From Rhodospirillales bacterium (lineage in GTDB: Bacteria > Pseudomonadota > Alphaproteobacteria > ATCC43930 > CGMCC-115725): a stretch of 49,666 nt of DNA. The stretch is taken from assembly GCA_019689675.1 (NCBI GenBank), contig JADGGZ010000004.1, forward strand, positions 1 to 49,666. Reading direction: 5' to 3'. Below, in pieces: positions 42,703 through 49,666 of the stretch (within the stretch, counting starts at the first letter, position 1; every line of letters starts with the position of its first letter). A model generated the notes under the pieces. That model was not told where the DNA came from. It searched no databases and saw nothing but the letters and a program-made list of their open reading frames with translations. The position numbers and the translations under genes were made by a program.

Positions 42703-43992
42703 ATGGCGGAGCAGAAGGCACCGGGTTTCGAGACGCGCGCGATCCACGCCGGCGCGGCGCCCGATCCCACCACCGGCGCGCGCGTGACGCCGATCTATCA
42801 GACGACGTCTTACGTCTTCGACGACGTCGACCACGCCGCCTCGCTCTTCAACCTTCAGACCTACGGCTACATCTACTCGCGCCTCACCAACCCGACCGTC
42901 TCGGTGCTCGAGGAGCGCGTCGCCAATCTGGAGGGCGGGCGCGGCGCCGTCGCCTGCGCATCGGGGCATGCGGCGCAGATGCTCGCCTTCTTCGCCTTCA
43001 TGGAGCCCGGCGACGAGTTCCTCGCCTCGACGAAGCTCTACGGCGGATCGATCACGCAGTTCGGCCGCAGCTTCAAGAAGTTCGGCTGGAACGTCATCTT
43101 CGTCGATCCCGACGACCCGCAGAACTTCAAGCGCGCGCTGACGCCGAAGTGCAAGGCGATCTTCGTCGAGAGCCTCGCCAACCCGGGGGGCGTCGTCACC
43201 GACCTCGAGGCGATCGCCGCGATCGCGAAAGAGGCGGGAATTCCGCTCATCGTCGACAACACCATGGCCTCGCCCTATCTCTGCCGCCCGATCGAGTGGG
43301 GCGCGACGCTCGTCATCCACTCGACGACGAAGTTCCTTTCGGGCCACGGCAACTCGATGGGCGGCATCGTCGTCGACAGCGGGAAGTTCGACTGGTCGTC
43401 CTCGCCGAAGTTCCGCGGCCTCACCGACCCCGAGCCGGCCTATCACGGGCTCAAGTTCCACGAGACGTTCGGAGATCTCGCCTTCACGGTCGCGGGCCAC
43501 GCGCTGGGCCTGCGCGATCTCGGCGCGGCGATGGCCCCGCTCAACGCCTTCCTCACCATCACCGGTATCGAGACGCTGCCTTTGCGCATGGAGCGGCACG
43601 TCGCCAATTCCGAGAAGGTCGCACGATTCCTCGAGCAGCACCCGGCGGTCGGCTGGGTCAGCTATGCCGGGCTCGAATCGAGCCCCTATCGCAAGCTCGC
43701 GAAGAAGTACCTGCCGAAGGGCGCCGGCTCCGTCTTCACCTTCGGCCTCAAGGGCGGCTACGAGGCGGGCGTCAAGCTGGTCGAGAACGTCGAGATCTTC
43801 TCGCACCTCGCCAATATCGGCGACACGCGCTCGCTCATCATTCACCCGGCCTCGACGACGCACCGGCAGCTCAGCGACGAGCAGAAGCTGGCGGCGGGCG
43901 CCGGCCCCGACGTGGTGCGGGTCTCGATCGGCCTCGAGACCGCCGACGACCTCATCGCCGATCTCGACCAGGCGCTGAAGAAGGCGGCGTAG
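42703..43992 (+). CDS. metY: O-acetylhomoserine sulfhydrylase (aminocarboxypropyltransferase)
   Basis: A 429-residue PLP enzyme of the Cys/Met metabolism family. The PLP lysine is Lys210 in HSTTKFLSGHGN. YIYSRLTNPTVSVLEERVA and ACASGHAAQML form the cofactor cradle. The length above 420 with the internal stretch GKFDWSSSPKFRGLTDPEP is typical of O-acetylhomoserine sulfhydrylases rather than cystathionine gamma-synthase. It makes homocysteine from O-acetylhomoserine and sulphide. It is second in the operon with the CoA-binding gene and is followed by a strong hairpin. Confidence 0.92.
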   Translation: MAEQKAPGFETRAIHAGAAPDPTTGARVTPIYQTTSYVFDDVDHAASLFNLQTYGYIYSRLTNPTVSVLEERVANLEGGRGAVACASGHAAQMLAFFAFMEPGDEFLASTKLYGGSITQFGRSFKKFGWNVIFVDPDDPQNFKRALTPKCKAIFVESLANPGGVVTDLEAIAAIAKEAGIPLIVDNTMASPYLCRPIEWGATLVIHSTTKFLSGHGNSMGGIVVDSGKFDWSSSPKFRGLTDPEPAYHGLKFHETFGDLAFTVAGHALGLRDLGAAMAPLNAFLTITGIETLPLRMERHVANSEKVARFLEQHPAVGWVSYAGLESSPYRKLAKKYLPKGAGSVFTFGLKGGYEAGVKLVENVEIFSHLANIGDTRSLIIHPASTTHRQLSDEQKLAAGAGPDVVRVSIGLETADDLIADLDQALKKAA

Positions 43993-44022
43993 GAAGGGCT
44001 CTTTCGATAGTTCGGCATGCGG

Positions 44023-44046
44023 CCGGGGCGGCATGCGCCGCCCCGG
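44023..44046 (+). terminator. Hairpin downstream of metY
   Basis: A perfect 10-bp stem CCGGGGCGGC/GCCGCCCCGG with an ATGC loop, 30 bp after the metY stop. It is followed by CGACGTTTGT, only a short T-run, so it is a likely but not textbook terminator. The rest of 43993-44217 shows no gene. Confidence 0.6.
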
Positions 44047-44217
44047 CGACGTTTGTCGGTCCCCGCGACCAGCCATATCTTGCCGCTATGGCTCACCTCG
44101 CTCGATCGGCATGAAGGCGATTGGCACCGCAGTTTCCGACGTGCCGCGTCTCGGCCTCGCGCGATCGAGCGGGATGCGCACCGAGTCCCGACGTTGATCC
44201 GCTCTTCTCCCGTCGCG

Positions 44218-46599
44218 ATGGAACTCCCGGTCGAGGAGGCGCTGCCCCGGCTGCGCGCGGCGCTCCGCGAGCGCGGCGCCGCCGTCCTGCAGGCGCCGCC
44301 CGGCGCGGGCAAGACGACCCGCGTGCCCCTGGCGCTCCTCGACGAGGATTGGCTCGGCGGGCGCAAGATCGTGATGCTGGAGCCGCGCCGCCTCGCCGCG
44401 CGCGGCGCCGCGCACCGCATGGCGAGCCTTCTCGGCCAGCGCGTGGGCGAGACCGTCGGCTACCGGATGCGGCTCGACACGAAAGTCGGCCCGAGGACCC
44501 GGATCGAGGTCGTCACCGAGGGCATTCTCGTGCGCCGCCTTCAGCGCGATCCCGGACTCGAGGATGTCGGCCTTCTCGTCTTCGACGAGTTCCACGAGCG
44601 CAGCCTCGAGGCCGATCTCGGACTCGCGCTCGCGCTCGAGGCGAAGCGGGCGCTGCGCGAGGACCTCCGCCTCCTCGTCATGTCGGCGACGCTCGACGGC
44701 GAGCCCGTCGCGGCGCTCCTCGACGGCGCGCCGGTCGTCACCAGCGAGGGCCGCGCTTTCCCGGTCGAGACGCGCTGGGTCGATCCCGCGCCCTGGCGTA
44801 CCATCGAGGACGCGGTCGCCGCAACGGTGCGCCGCGCGCTCGGCGAGGACGAAGGCGACGTTTTGGTCTTCCTCCCCGGCGGGCGCGAGATCCGGCGCGT
44901 GGCCGAGCGTCTCGCCGACCTCGACCCTGTCCTCCCGCTCTATGGCGACCTGCCGCAGGCGGCGCAGGACGCGGCGATCCGCCCCGACCCGTACGGCCGC
45001 CGAAAGATCGTGCTCGCGACCTCGATCGCCGAGACGAGCCTCACGATCGAGGGCGTGCGCGTCGTCGTCGATTCGGGCCTGGCGCGCGTCCCCCGCTTCG
45101 ACCCGCGCACCGGGATGACGCGGCTCGAGACGGTGAAGGCGAGCCGGGCCGCCGCCGATCAGCGCCGTGGCCGGGCCGGCCGCCTCGCCCCCGGCGTATG
45201 CTGGCGGCTCTGGACCGAGCGCGAGCACCGGCTCCGCCCCGCGCAGAGCACCCCCGAGATCCGCGAGGCGGACCTGGCGCCGCTCGCGCTCGAGCTCGTG
45301 CTCTGGGGCACGGCGCCCGAGGCGCTCTCCTGGCTCGACCCGCCGCCCGCAGCCGCGCTCGCCCAGGCGCGCGCGCTCCTCCAGGAGCTGGGCGCCCTCG
45401 ACGAGGACTTCCGCATCACCCCGCACGGGCGCGAGATCGCCGGCTTCGGCGCGCATCCGCGCCTTGCGCACATGATGGCGACGGCGCGGAGCGCAACCGC
45501 CTGCGCCGTCGCCGGCTTCCTCTCCTCCCGCGAAGCGACGCGCGGCCGCGAGACGGACCTGCGGCATCTCCTCGAGCGGCCGGGGCGCGAGGCGGCCGAG
45601 CAGGCGCGGCGCTGGCGCCGCGAGCTCGGCATTGCCGAGGACGACGCCGTCGATTTCGGCCGCGTCGGCGCGACCCTCGCCCTCGCTTATCCCGACCGCA
45701 TCGCGCAGCGGCGGCCGGGCGGCGGCGGGCGCTTCCGTCTCGCGCATGGAAGCGGCGCCTTCCTCGACCCTGCCGACCCGCTCGCCGCCGCCGACTACCT
45801 CGCCGTCGCCGCGCTCGACGGCGCGCAGCGCGAGGCGCGCATCTTTCTCGCCGCGCCGCTCGCCCGTGCAGACATAGACGAGGTCTTCGGCGACCGCCTC
45901 GCCGAGACGGTCGAGGTCGCCTGGGACGCGCGGGCCGAGGCCGTCGTCGCGCGGCGCGTCACGAGGCTCGGCGACCTCGTGCTCGACGAGGCCCCTGCGG
46001 AGCCGCCGCGCGAGGCCGCCGCGGCCGCGATGCTCGAGGGCGTGCGCCAGATCGGCCTGCCGTGGACGCCGGCGCTGCGCCAGCTCCGTGCGCGCGTCGC
46101 CTTCCTCCGCGAGCTCGGCGAGGACCTTCCCGATCTCTCCGACGGGGCAGTGATCGCGGCGCTGCCGCCCTATCTCGACGGCGTCACGCGGAAGGCGCAG
46201 CTCGACCGGCTCGACCTCGCGCGGGTGCTCGCCGACATGCTCGGCTGGGAGGGCTCGAAGCGGGTGGACGCGCTCGCTCCGACGCATCTTCCGGTGCCGA
46301 GCGGCCGGAGCGCCGCGCTCGACTACGAGAGCGGCCGGCCGGTGCTCGCGGTGAAGCTTCAGGAAATGTTCGGCGCGACGGAGACCCCGCGCGTCGCTGG
46401 CGGCCGTGTGCCGGTCGTGCTGCACCTCCTCTCGCCGGCGGGACGCCCGCTCCAGGTGACGCAGGACCTCGCGCGTTTCTGGCGCAACGCCTATCCCGGC
46501 GTTCGCGCCGAGATGCGCGGCCGCTACCCGAAGCACCCGTGGCCCGAGGATCCGATGGCGGCGCCGCCGACGGCGCGCACCAAGCCGCGCGCCCGGTAG
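44218..46599 (+). CDS. hrpB: ATP-dependent RNA helicase HrpB
   Basis: A 793-residue DEAH-type helicase. Walker A is APPGAGKTTRVP; motif II is DEFHER, the HrpB variant of DEAH; motif III is SAT. Motif V/VI regions are ATSIAETSLTIEGV and ADQRRGRAGR. The HrpB C-terminal domain ends in PAGRPLQVTQDLARFWRNAYP and YPKHPWPEDP, which is diagnostic. ATG 44218 is chosen as the first Met before the conserved LPVEEALPRLRAAL; the frame is open for 200 bases further upstream without homology. The RNA target in vivo is unknown; roles in surface traits are reported in other bacteria. Confidence 0.93.
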   Translation: MELPVEEALPRLRAALRERGAAVLQAPPGAGKTTRVPLALLDEDWLGGRKIVMLEPRRLAARGAAHRMASLLGQRVGETVGYRMRLDTKVGPRTRIEVVTEGILVRRLQRDPGLEDVGLLVFDEFHERSLEADLGLALALEAKRALREDLRLLVMSATLDGEPVAALLDGAPVVTSEGRAFPVETRWVDPAPWRTIEDAVAATVRRALGEDEGDVLVFLPGGREIRRVAERLADLDPVLPLYGDLPQAAQDAAIRPDPYGRRKIVLATSIAETSLTIEGVRVVVDSGLARVPRFDPRTGMTRLETVKASRAAADQRRGRAGRLAPGVCWRLWTEREHRLRPAQSTPEIREADLAPLALELVLWGTAPEALSWLDPPPAAALAQARALLQELGALDEDFRITPHGREIAGFGAHPRLAHMMATARSATACAVAGFLSSREATRGRETDLRHLLERPGREAAEQARRWRRELGIAEDDAVDFGRVGATLALAYPDRIAQRRPGGGGRFRLAHGSGAFLDPADPLAAADYLAVAALDGAQREARIFLAAPLARADIDEVFGDRLAETVEVAWDARAEAVVARRVTRLGDLVLDEAPAEPPREAAAAAMLEGVRQIGLPWTPALRQLRARVAFLRELGEDLPDLSDGAVIAALPPYLDGVTRKAQLDRLDLARVLADMLGWEGSKRVDALAPTHLPVPSGRSAALDYESGRPVLAVKLQEMFGATETPRVAGGRVPVVLHLLSPAGRPLQVTQDLARFWRNAYPGVRAEMRGRYPKHPWPEDPMAAPPTARTKPRAR

Positions 46600-46614
46600 C
46601 GCGCATCTCCGCCG

Positions 46615-46941
46615 TCAGGGCTTCGCTTCGGCGAGGTTGAGGCCGACGACGCCGGCGATCACGAGGGCGAGGGAGGCGAGCTTCAGCGCCGAGACGGACT
46701 CGCCGAAAACGAGAATGCCGATCGCCGCGATCGCCGCGGTGCCGAGCCCCGACCAGACCGCGTAGGCGACGCCGAGCTCGACCTCCTTCAGCGCGAAGGC
46801 GAGGCAGGCGAAGCTCCCGGCGTAGAGCACGACGACCGCGAAGGACGGCGCGAGCCGCGAGAGCCCGTCCGACATCTTGAGCGCGGTCGTGCCGCCGATC
46901 TCGAGCACGATCGCGGCCGCCATGTAGAGCCAGCCCGTCAA
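46615..46941 (-). CDS. Small multidrug resistance (SMR) family efflux protein
   Basis: A 108-residue four-helix membrane protein of the EmrE/SugE family, a proton-coupled dimeric exporter of cationic compounds or guanidinium. TTG at 46941 is chosen: it overlaps the CaiB stop (TTGA) and places the essential membrane glutamate at residue 14 (AIVLEIGGTTALK), exactly as in EmrE. WSGLGTAAIAAIGILVFGE is the family's third-helix signature. Starting at the later ATG would cut the first helix. Expression is probably coupled to the CoA transferase gene, an unexpected partner. Confidence 0.88.
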   Translation of the reverse strand: MTGWLYMAAAIVLEIGGTTALKMSDGLSRLAPSFAVVVLYAGSFACLAFALKEVELGVAYAVWSGLGTAAIAAIGILVFGESVSALKLASLALVIAGVVGLNLAEAKP

Positions 46942-48053
46942 GGGGCGAACTCGCGTCTTACCGCCTCGGTATGCTCGCCGAGCGCCGGAACGCGGCCGGC
47001 CTCTCCCTCGAGCCCGCCGGGCGGCGCGGGGACGGCGACGACGCCTTCGGGCGTCTCGACATCGACGCGCGCGAGATGCGGATGCTCGGAGAAGTCCGCG
47101 ACGCTGTTGAGCCGGCCGAAGGCGATCCCGGCGGCGAAGAGCTTCGCCGCGAGCGCCTCGCGCGCCTCCCGCGCGAAGACCTCGGCGACGAGGCCGTCGA
47201 GCGCCGGGCGGTTGGCGACGCGCCGGTTGTTGTCGGAAAAGCGCGGATCGGTCGCAAGCTCCGGGCGGCCGAGCACCTCGGCGCAGAGCCGGACCCATTC
47301 GCGCTCGTTCTGGATCGAGATCACGATCTTCTTGCCGTCGGCGCAGGTGAAGGCGCCGTAGGGCGCGATCGAAGGGTGCGCGAGGCCGACCCGGGCGGGC
47401 GCGCGGCCGCCGTAATCGTGATGGAGCAGCGGCACGGCCATCCATTCCGCCGTCGCGCCGAACAGCGAAATCCGGATATGGGCGCCCTCGCCCGACCGCT
47501 CCCGCCGGTAGAGCGCCTCGAGAATGCCGGCATAGGCGTTGAGCCCGGCGAGGAGGTCCGACACCGAAACGCCGACCCGCCCCGGCGCCTCCGGCGGGCC
47601 GGTGATCTCGGCGAGCCCGGTCTCCGCCTGGATGAGAAGGTCGTAGGCCTTCATGTCCCGATAGGGCCCGGTCTCGCCGTAGCCGCTGATCGAGCAGGCG
47701 ATGAGGCGCGGGTGGCGGGCGCGGAGCGCCTCGGGGTCGAATCCGGCCCGCGCCGCGGCGCCGGGCGCGAGGTTCTGGATGAAGACGTCGGCGCGGGCGA
47801 CGAGGCGTTCGAGCAGCGCCTTGTCCTCGGGGCGCTTGATGTCGAGCGCGACCGACTCCTTGCCGCGGTTGAGCCAGACGAAGTAGCTCGACTGTCCGCG
47901 CGCCGCGCGGTCGTAGCCGCGGGCGAAGTCGCCCTCCGGCCGCTCGATCTTGATGACGCGGGCGCCGGCGTCGGCGAGGCGGCAGCTGCAGAACGGCGCC
48001 GCCACCGCCTGCTCCAGCGAGACGACGAGAAGGCCCTCTAGCGGTCTTGTCAT
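46938..48053 (-). CDS. CaiB/BaiF family CoA transferase
   Basis: A 371-residue family III CoA transferase. The N-terminal PLEGLLVVSLEQAVAAPF and IKIERPEGDFAR motifs and the catalytic aspartate Asp138 in MKAYDLLIQAETGL are visible, as is NLAPGAAARAG. These enzymes move CoA between carboxylates through a covalent aspartyl intermediate. ATG 48053 is preferred to the GTG at 48065. It is followed by the overlapping SMR gene. The acid substrate is not predictable. Confidence 0.92.
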   Translation of the reverse strand: MTRPLEGLLVVSLEQAVAAPFCSCRLADAGARVIKIERPEGDFARGYDRAARGQSSYFVWLNRGKESVALDIKRPEDKALLERLVARADVFIQNLAPGAAARAGFDPEALRARHPRLIACSISGYGETGPYRDMKAYDLLIQAETGLAEITGPPEAPGRVGVSVSDLLAGLNAYAGILEALYRRERSGEGAHIRISLFGATAEWMAVPLLHHDYGGRAPARVGLAHPSIAPYGAFTCADGKKIVISIQNEREWVRLCAEVLGRPELATDPRFSDNNRRVANRPALDGLVAEVFAREAREALAAKLFAAGIAFGRLNSVADFSEHPHLARVDVETPEGVVAVPAPPGGLEGEAGRVPALGEHTEAVRREFAP

Positions 48054-48139
48054 GGCCGCGCACACTATCCCGGATTCGCCGCTGACGCAGCGCCGCCGAA
48101 AGCGGGCGCGGGTTGTTGCGGCCCGACGTTCTCCTTTCC

Positions 48140-48373
48140 ATGAGGATCGTCGAGGAATGCGACAACTACGTGCTCGTCGAAGCGGGCGGGCGCTGGGCGG
48201 TGGTCGAGCGGCGCGCCGGGCGGTTCTACCCGGTTCGGGACGGTCCTCGGGATGGACGCGGCGCGGGCGATCCCGCCGCGGCGGCCGCCGGATGGTCGGA
48301 CGAGGCGTCGGCCCGGAAACGGCTCCGCGCTCTCGAGGAGCGGCGGCGCGATCTCGCGGAGCGCCTCTGGTGA
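48140..48373 (+). CDS. Small hypothetical protein (77 aa)
   Basis: A 77-residue protein beginning MRIVEECDNYVLVEAGGRWAV. The first half has beta-strand character (YVLVEAGGRWAVVERRAGRFYPV), and the second half is a charged helix rich in Arg and Glu (RKRLRALEERRRDLAERLW). A pyrimidine-rich stretch precedes the ATG, so no good ribosome site is seen. I do not recognise a family. It is divergent from the CoA transferase gene with 86 bp between starts and is followed by a strong terminator about 100 bp on. Confidence 0.55.
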   Translation: MRIVEECDNYVLVEAGGRWAVVERRAGRFYPVRDGPRDGRGAGDPAAAAAGWSDEASARKRLRALEERRRDLAERLW

Positions 48374-48472
48374 GCCCGCACTCCCCCCCAATGGGTCATT
48401 TATCCTGTGGATGCGAGCCATTATCTTCACGATGTTGGGCCTATGGCCTAGCGAGGGTGATCAAAACACCGC

Positions 48473-48512
48473 GGGGGCCGCCCTGCCCCCCCAAAGGGCG
48501 GCCCCCATTTTT
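48473..48512 (+). terminator. Strong Rho-independent terminator
   Basis: A perfect 12-bp stem GGGGGCCGCCCT/AGGGCGGCCCCC with a 10-base C-rich loop, followed by ATTTTT. It is the expected end of the transcript for the small protein at 48140. On the minus strand the hairpin is followed by GTGTTTTG, so it may act in both directions. Confidence 0.85.
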
Positions 48513-48905
48513 CTGCCGCCCGCGGCCGACGAGCCTTTCCCGAAGGCCTCCAGATCTTGTGGCAAGATTTGGACTTCACTCTGCTAATTGACGAACCAAA
48601 GTTTCTCGCTTTTGTCCGCACAATAAAGCGGCAGCCTTGCTCGCGGGATTACGGACAACGCGCCACACCAAGCAATAGCACGAGAATCGTCGTTCGCACG
48701 GAAGGCGATCATGACTCGCGCTGGACTCGCGACGGCAGGCCGATTGCTGGCACGGCCGCGCTGAATACTAAAAGTATTCGCAGGACCAGCACCGAAAATC
48801 TTGTCACCGATGTCCTCGTAATCCACAGTCGAATTTATTAAAAAACTGTTTATCTGCTTGATTGACGATGATAAACTCGCTCCGAAGTCTTTAGGCAGGC
48901 TGGAG
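48513..48905. other. AT-richer intergenic region before small helical protein
   Basis: About 390 bp of lower GC content. An open frame at 48557-48841 (94 codons) has no ribosome site or family resemblance and is overlapped by an equally plausible frame on the other strand, so I do not call it. Near 48838-48852 TTAA is followed after seven bases by TTTA. The region probably holds the promoter for the gene at 48906. Confidence 0.4.
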
Positions 48906-49088
48906 ATGGTGGACGAGGATCAGGACGCCTTCGCCTACGAGAAGATCTTCGAGGCCGCCGAGCGGATCGCCGACATGGCCCGATCGCGCCCGGAGGAAGC
49001 CGCCCGGTTGCTCGAGCGAGCGCAGTATTTGCGCGACTTGGCCGAACAAATTCGTCAGGACTCGCAGCGCCGCTTCGCCCTTTCGTGA
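48906..49088 (+). CDS. Small acidic helical protein (60 aa), function unknown
   Basis: A 60-residue protein, MVDEDQDAFAYEKIFEAAER at the start and EQIRQDSQRRFALS at the end. Nearly all of it should be helical, with heptad-like Leu/Ala spacing (RLLERAQYLRDLAEQI). A TTG at 48858 would give 76 residues; ATG 48906 is preferred although GGAG lies directly against it. I recognise no family. It precedes groES on the same strand, but a CIRCE-controlled promoter separates them. Confidence 0.5.
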   Translation: MVDEDQDAFAYEKIFEAAERIADMARSRPEEAARLLERAQYLRDLAEQIRQDSQRRFALS

Positions 49089-49094
49089 CGCGGC

Positions 49095-49124
49095 CTTGAC
49101 ACCCGGATAGCCCCTCCCTAACTC
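49095..49124 (+). promoter_or_regulatory. groESL promoter, possibly sigma-32 type
   Basis: CTTGACA at 49095-49101 is followed by a C-rich -10 region CCCTAACT (49116-49123). This resembles alphaproteobacterial RpoH promoters (CTTG... CCC-TA-T) and also keeps a good -35 for the housekeeping sigma factor. The CIRCE element directly downstream confirms that transcription starts here. Confidence 0.55.
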
Positions 49125-49126
49125 CG

Positions 49127-49153
49127 TTGGCACTCGCTGAAGGCGAGTGCTAC
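49127..49153 (+). promoter_or_regulatory. CIRCE operator (HrcA binding site)
   Basis: TTGGCACTC, nine bases, GAGTGCTAC. The consensus TTAGCACTC-N9-GAGTGCTAA is matched with one change in each arm. HrcA binding here represses groESL until heat shock. It lies 49 bp upstream of the groES ATG. Confidence 0.92.
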
Positions 49154-49201
49154 TAGCGCGCATGTCGCGCGAAACGGAGCGATTGGAGGAGGTTTTTTGT
49201 C

Positions 49202-49519
49202 ATGAATTTCCGTCCGCTGCATGATCGCGTGCTGGTGCGCCGCGTCGAGCAGGACGAGCGCACCCGCGGCGGCATCATCATTCCCGACACGGCGAAGGAG
49301 AAGCCGATGGAGGGCGAGGTGATCGCCGTCGGCCCCGGCGCGCGCGACGAGAAAGGCCAGATCCAGCCGCTCGACGTGAAGCCCGGCGACCGAATCCTGT
49401 TCGGCAAGTGGTCTGGGACGGAGGTGAAGATCGACGGCGAAGAGCTGCTCATCATGAAGGAGTCCGACATCATGGGCGTCATCGAGGGCTCGCGCGCTTC
49501 GTCGAAGAAGGCTGCCTGA
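49202..49519 (+). CDS. groES: Co-chaperonin GroES
   Basis: A 105-residue co-chaperonin that caps GroEL. It starts [17 protein letters not shown] and has the mobile loop [15 protein letters not shown] that contacts GroEL, then [10 protein letters not shown] and [21 protein letters not shown] strong GGAGGAGG site precedes the ATG. A Ser/Lys tail (SRASSKKAA) extends slightly beyond the usual 95-97 residues. It is followed 21 bp later by groEL in the usual operon, under CIRCE control. Confidence 0.97.
   Translation: MNFRPLHDRVLVRRVEQDERTRGGIIIPDTAKEKPMEGEVIAVGPGARDEKGQIQPLDVKPGDRILFGKWSGTEVKIDGEELLIMKESDIMGVIEGSRASSKKAA

Positions 49520-49666
<147 letters not shown>

Noticed and set aside
44086-46536. 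Long minus-strand frame (816 codons) opposite hrpB
   Set aside because: HrpB motifs lie on the plus strand throughout this interval; the opposite frame shows no domain.
48557-48841. 94-codon plus-strand frame between the terminator and the small helical protein
   Set aside because: No ribosome site, no recognisable family, atypical composition, and an overlapping frame of similar length on the other strand.

Overview
The window is about 49.7 kb of very GC-rich DNA. It reads as an alphaproteobacterial chromosome, probably Hyphomicrobiales (Rhizobiales)-like. The pointers are: class I PHA synthase; DUF1127 next to a GcvA-type LysR regulator; the neighbourhood O-acetylhomoserine sulfhydrylase / CoA-binding protein / enoyl-CoA hydratase / PaaI thioesterase / rplM-rpsI / argC; and a CIRCE-controlled groESL. 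These are gene-content arguments. I cannot name a genus.

Region A (1-22245) is an accessory cell-surface locus. It starts with a small, almost pure RTX protein (588-1409). A plus-strand operon follows (1476-10077): GT2 glycosyltransferase, methyltransferase, GT4, a second GT2-like protein that has lost its catalytic motifs, a second GT4, and a small tail-anchored protein. Converging on it is a type I secretion operon (14947-10091, minus strand) with two tandem ABC exporters and an HlyD-type adaptor; no TolC is present. A second plus-strand operon (15268-20239) has two paralogous polysaccharide pyruvyl transferases, a secreted cysteine-rich protein and a hexapeptide acyltransferase. It converges on a large ELWxxDGT/RTX protein (22245-20236). 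The parts fit a system that makes an acidic, pyruvylated and acylated surface glycan and exports RTX proteins to the same surface, much as an S-layer and its O-antigen are paired in Caulobacter. A recurring 'GW' module of about 90 residues is present in three of these proteins as a clear match and in two others as a related form; I know no name for it. TTAA-based, CtrA-like sites lie upstream of three of the transcription units.

Region B (22246-26300) is a short mixed segment. It has an alpha/beta hydrolase divergent from a GlxA/AraC-type regulator, whose start is overlapped by 13-bp direct repeats in 21-bp phase. Then come a lone methyltransferase, the decayed 3' end of an amidohydrolase gene, unassigned DNA, and a tRNA-Arg(ACG) that marks the change to conserved chromosome.

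Region C (26301-49666) is mostly housekeeping: two OmpA-like lipoproteins, xanthine phosphoribosyltransferase, LysR regulator and DUF1127 protein, PhaC, MscL, AsmA-like protein, gamma-carbonic anhydrase with ArgC, ribosomal proteins S9/L13, a PaaI thioesterase, enoyl-CoA hydratase, an AI-2E family transporter with a long C-terminal extension, an amidase, CoA-binding protein plus O-acetylhomoserine sulfhydrylase, HrpB helicase, a CaiB-type CoA transferase coupled to an SMR efflux protein, two small unknown proteins, and groES with the start of groEL running off the window.
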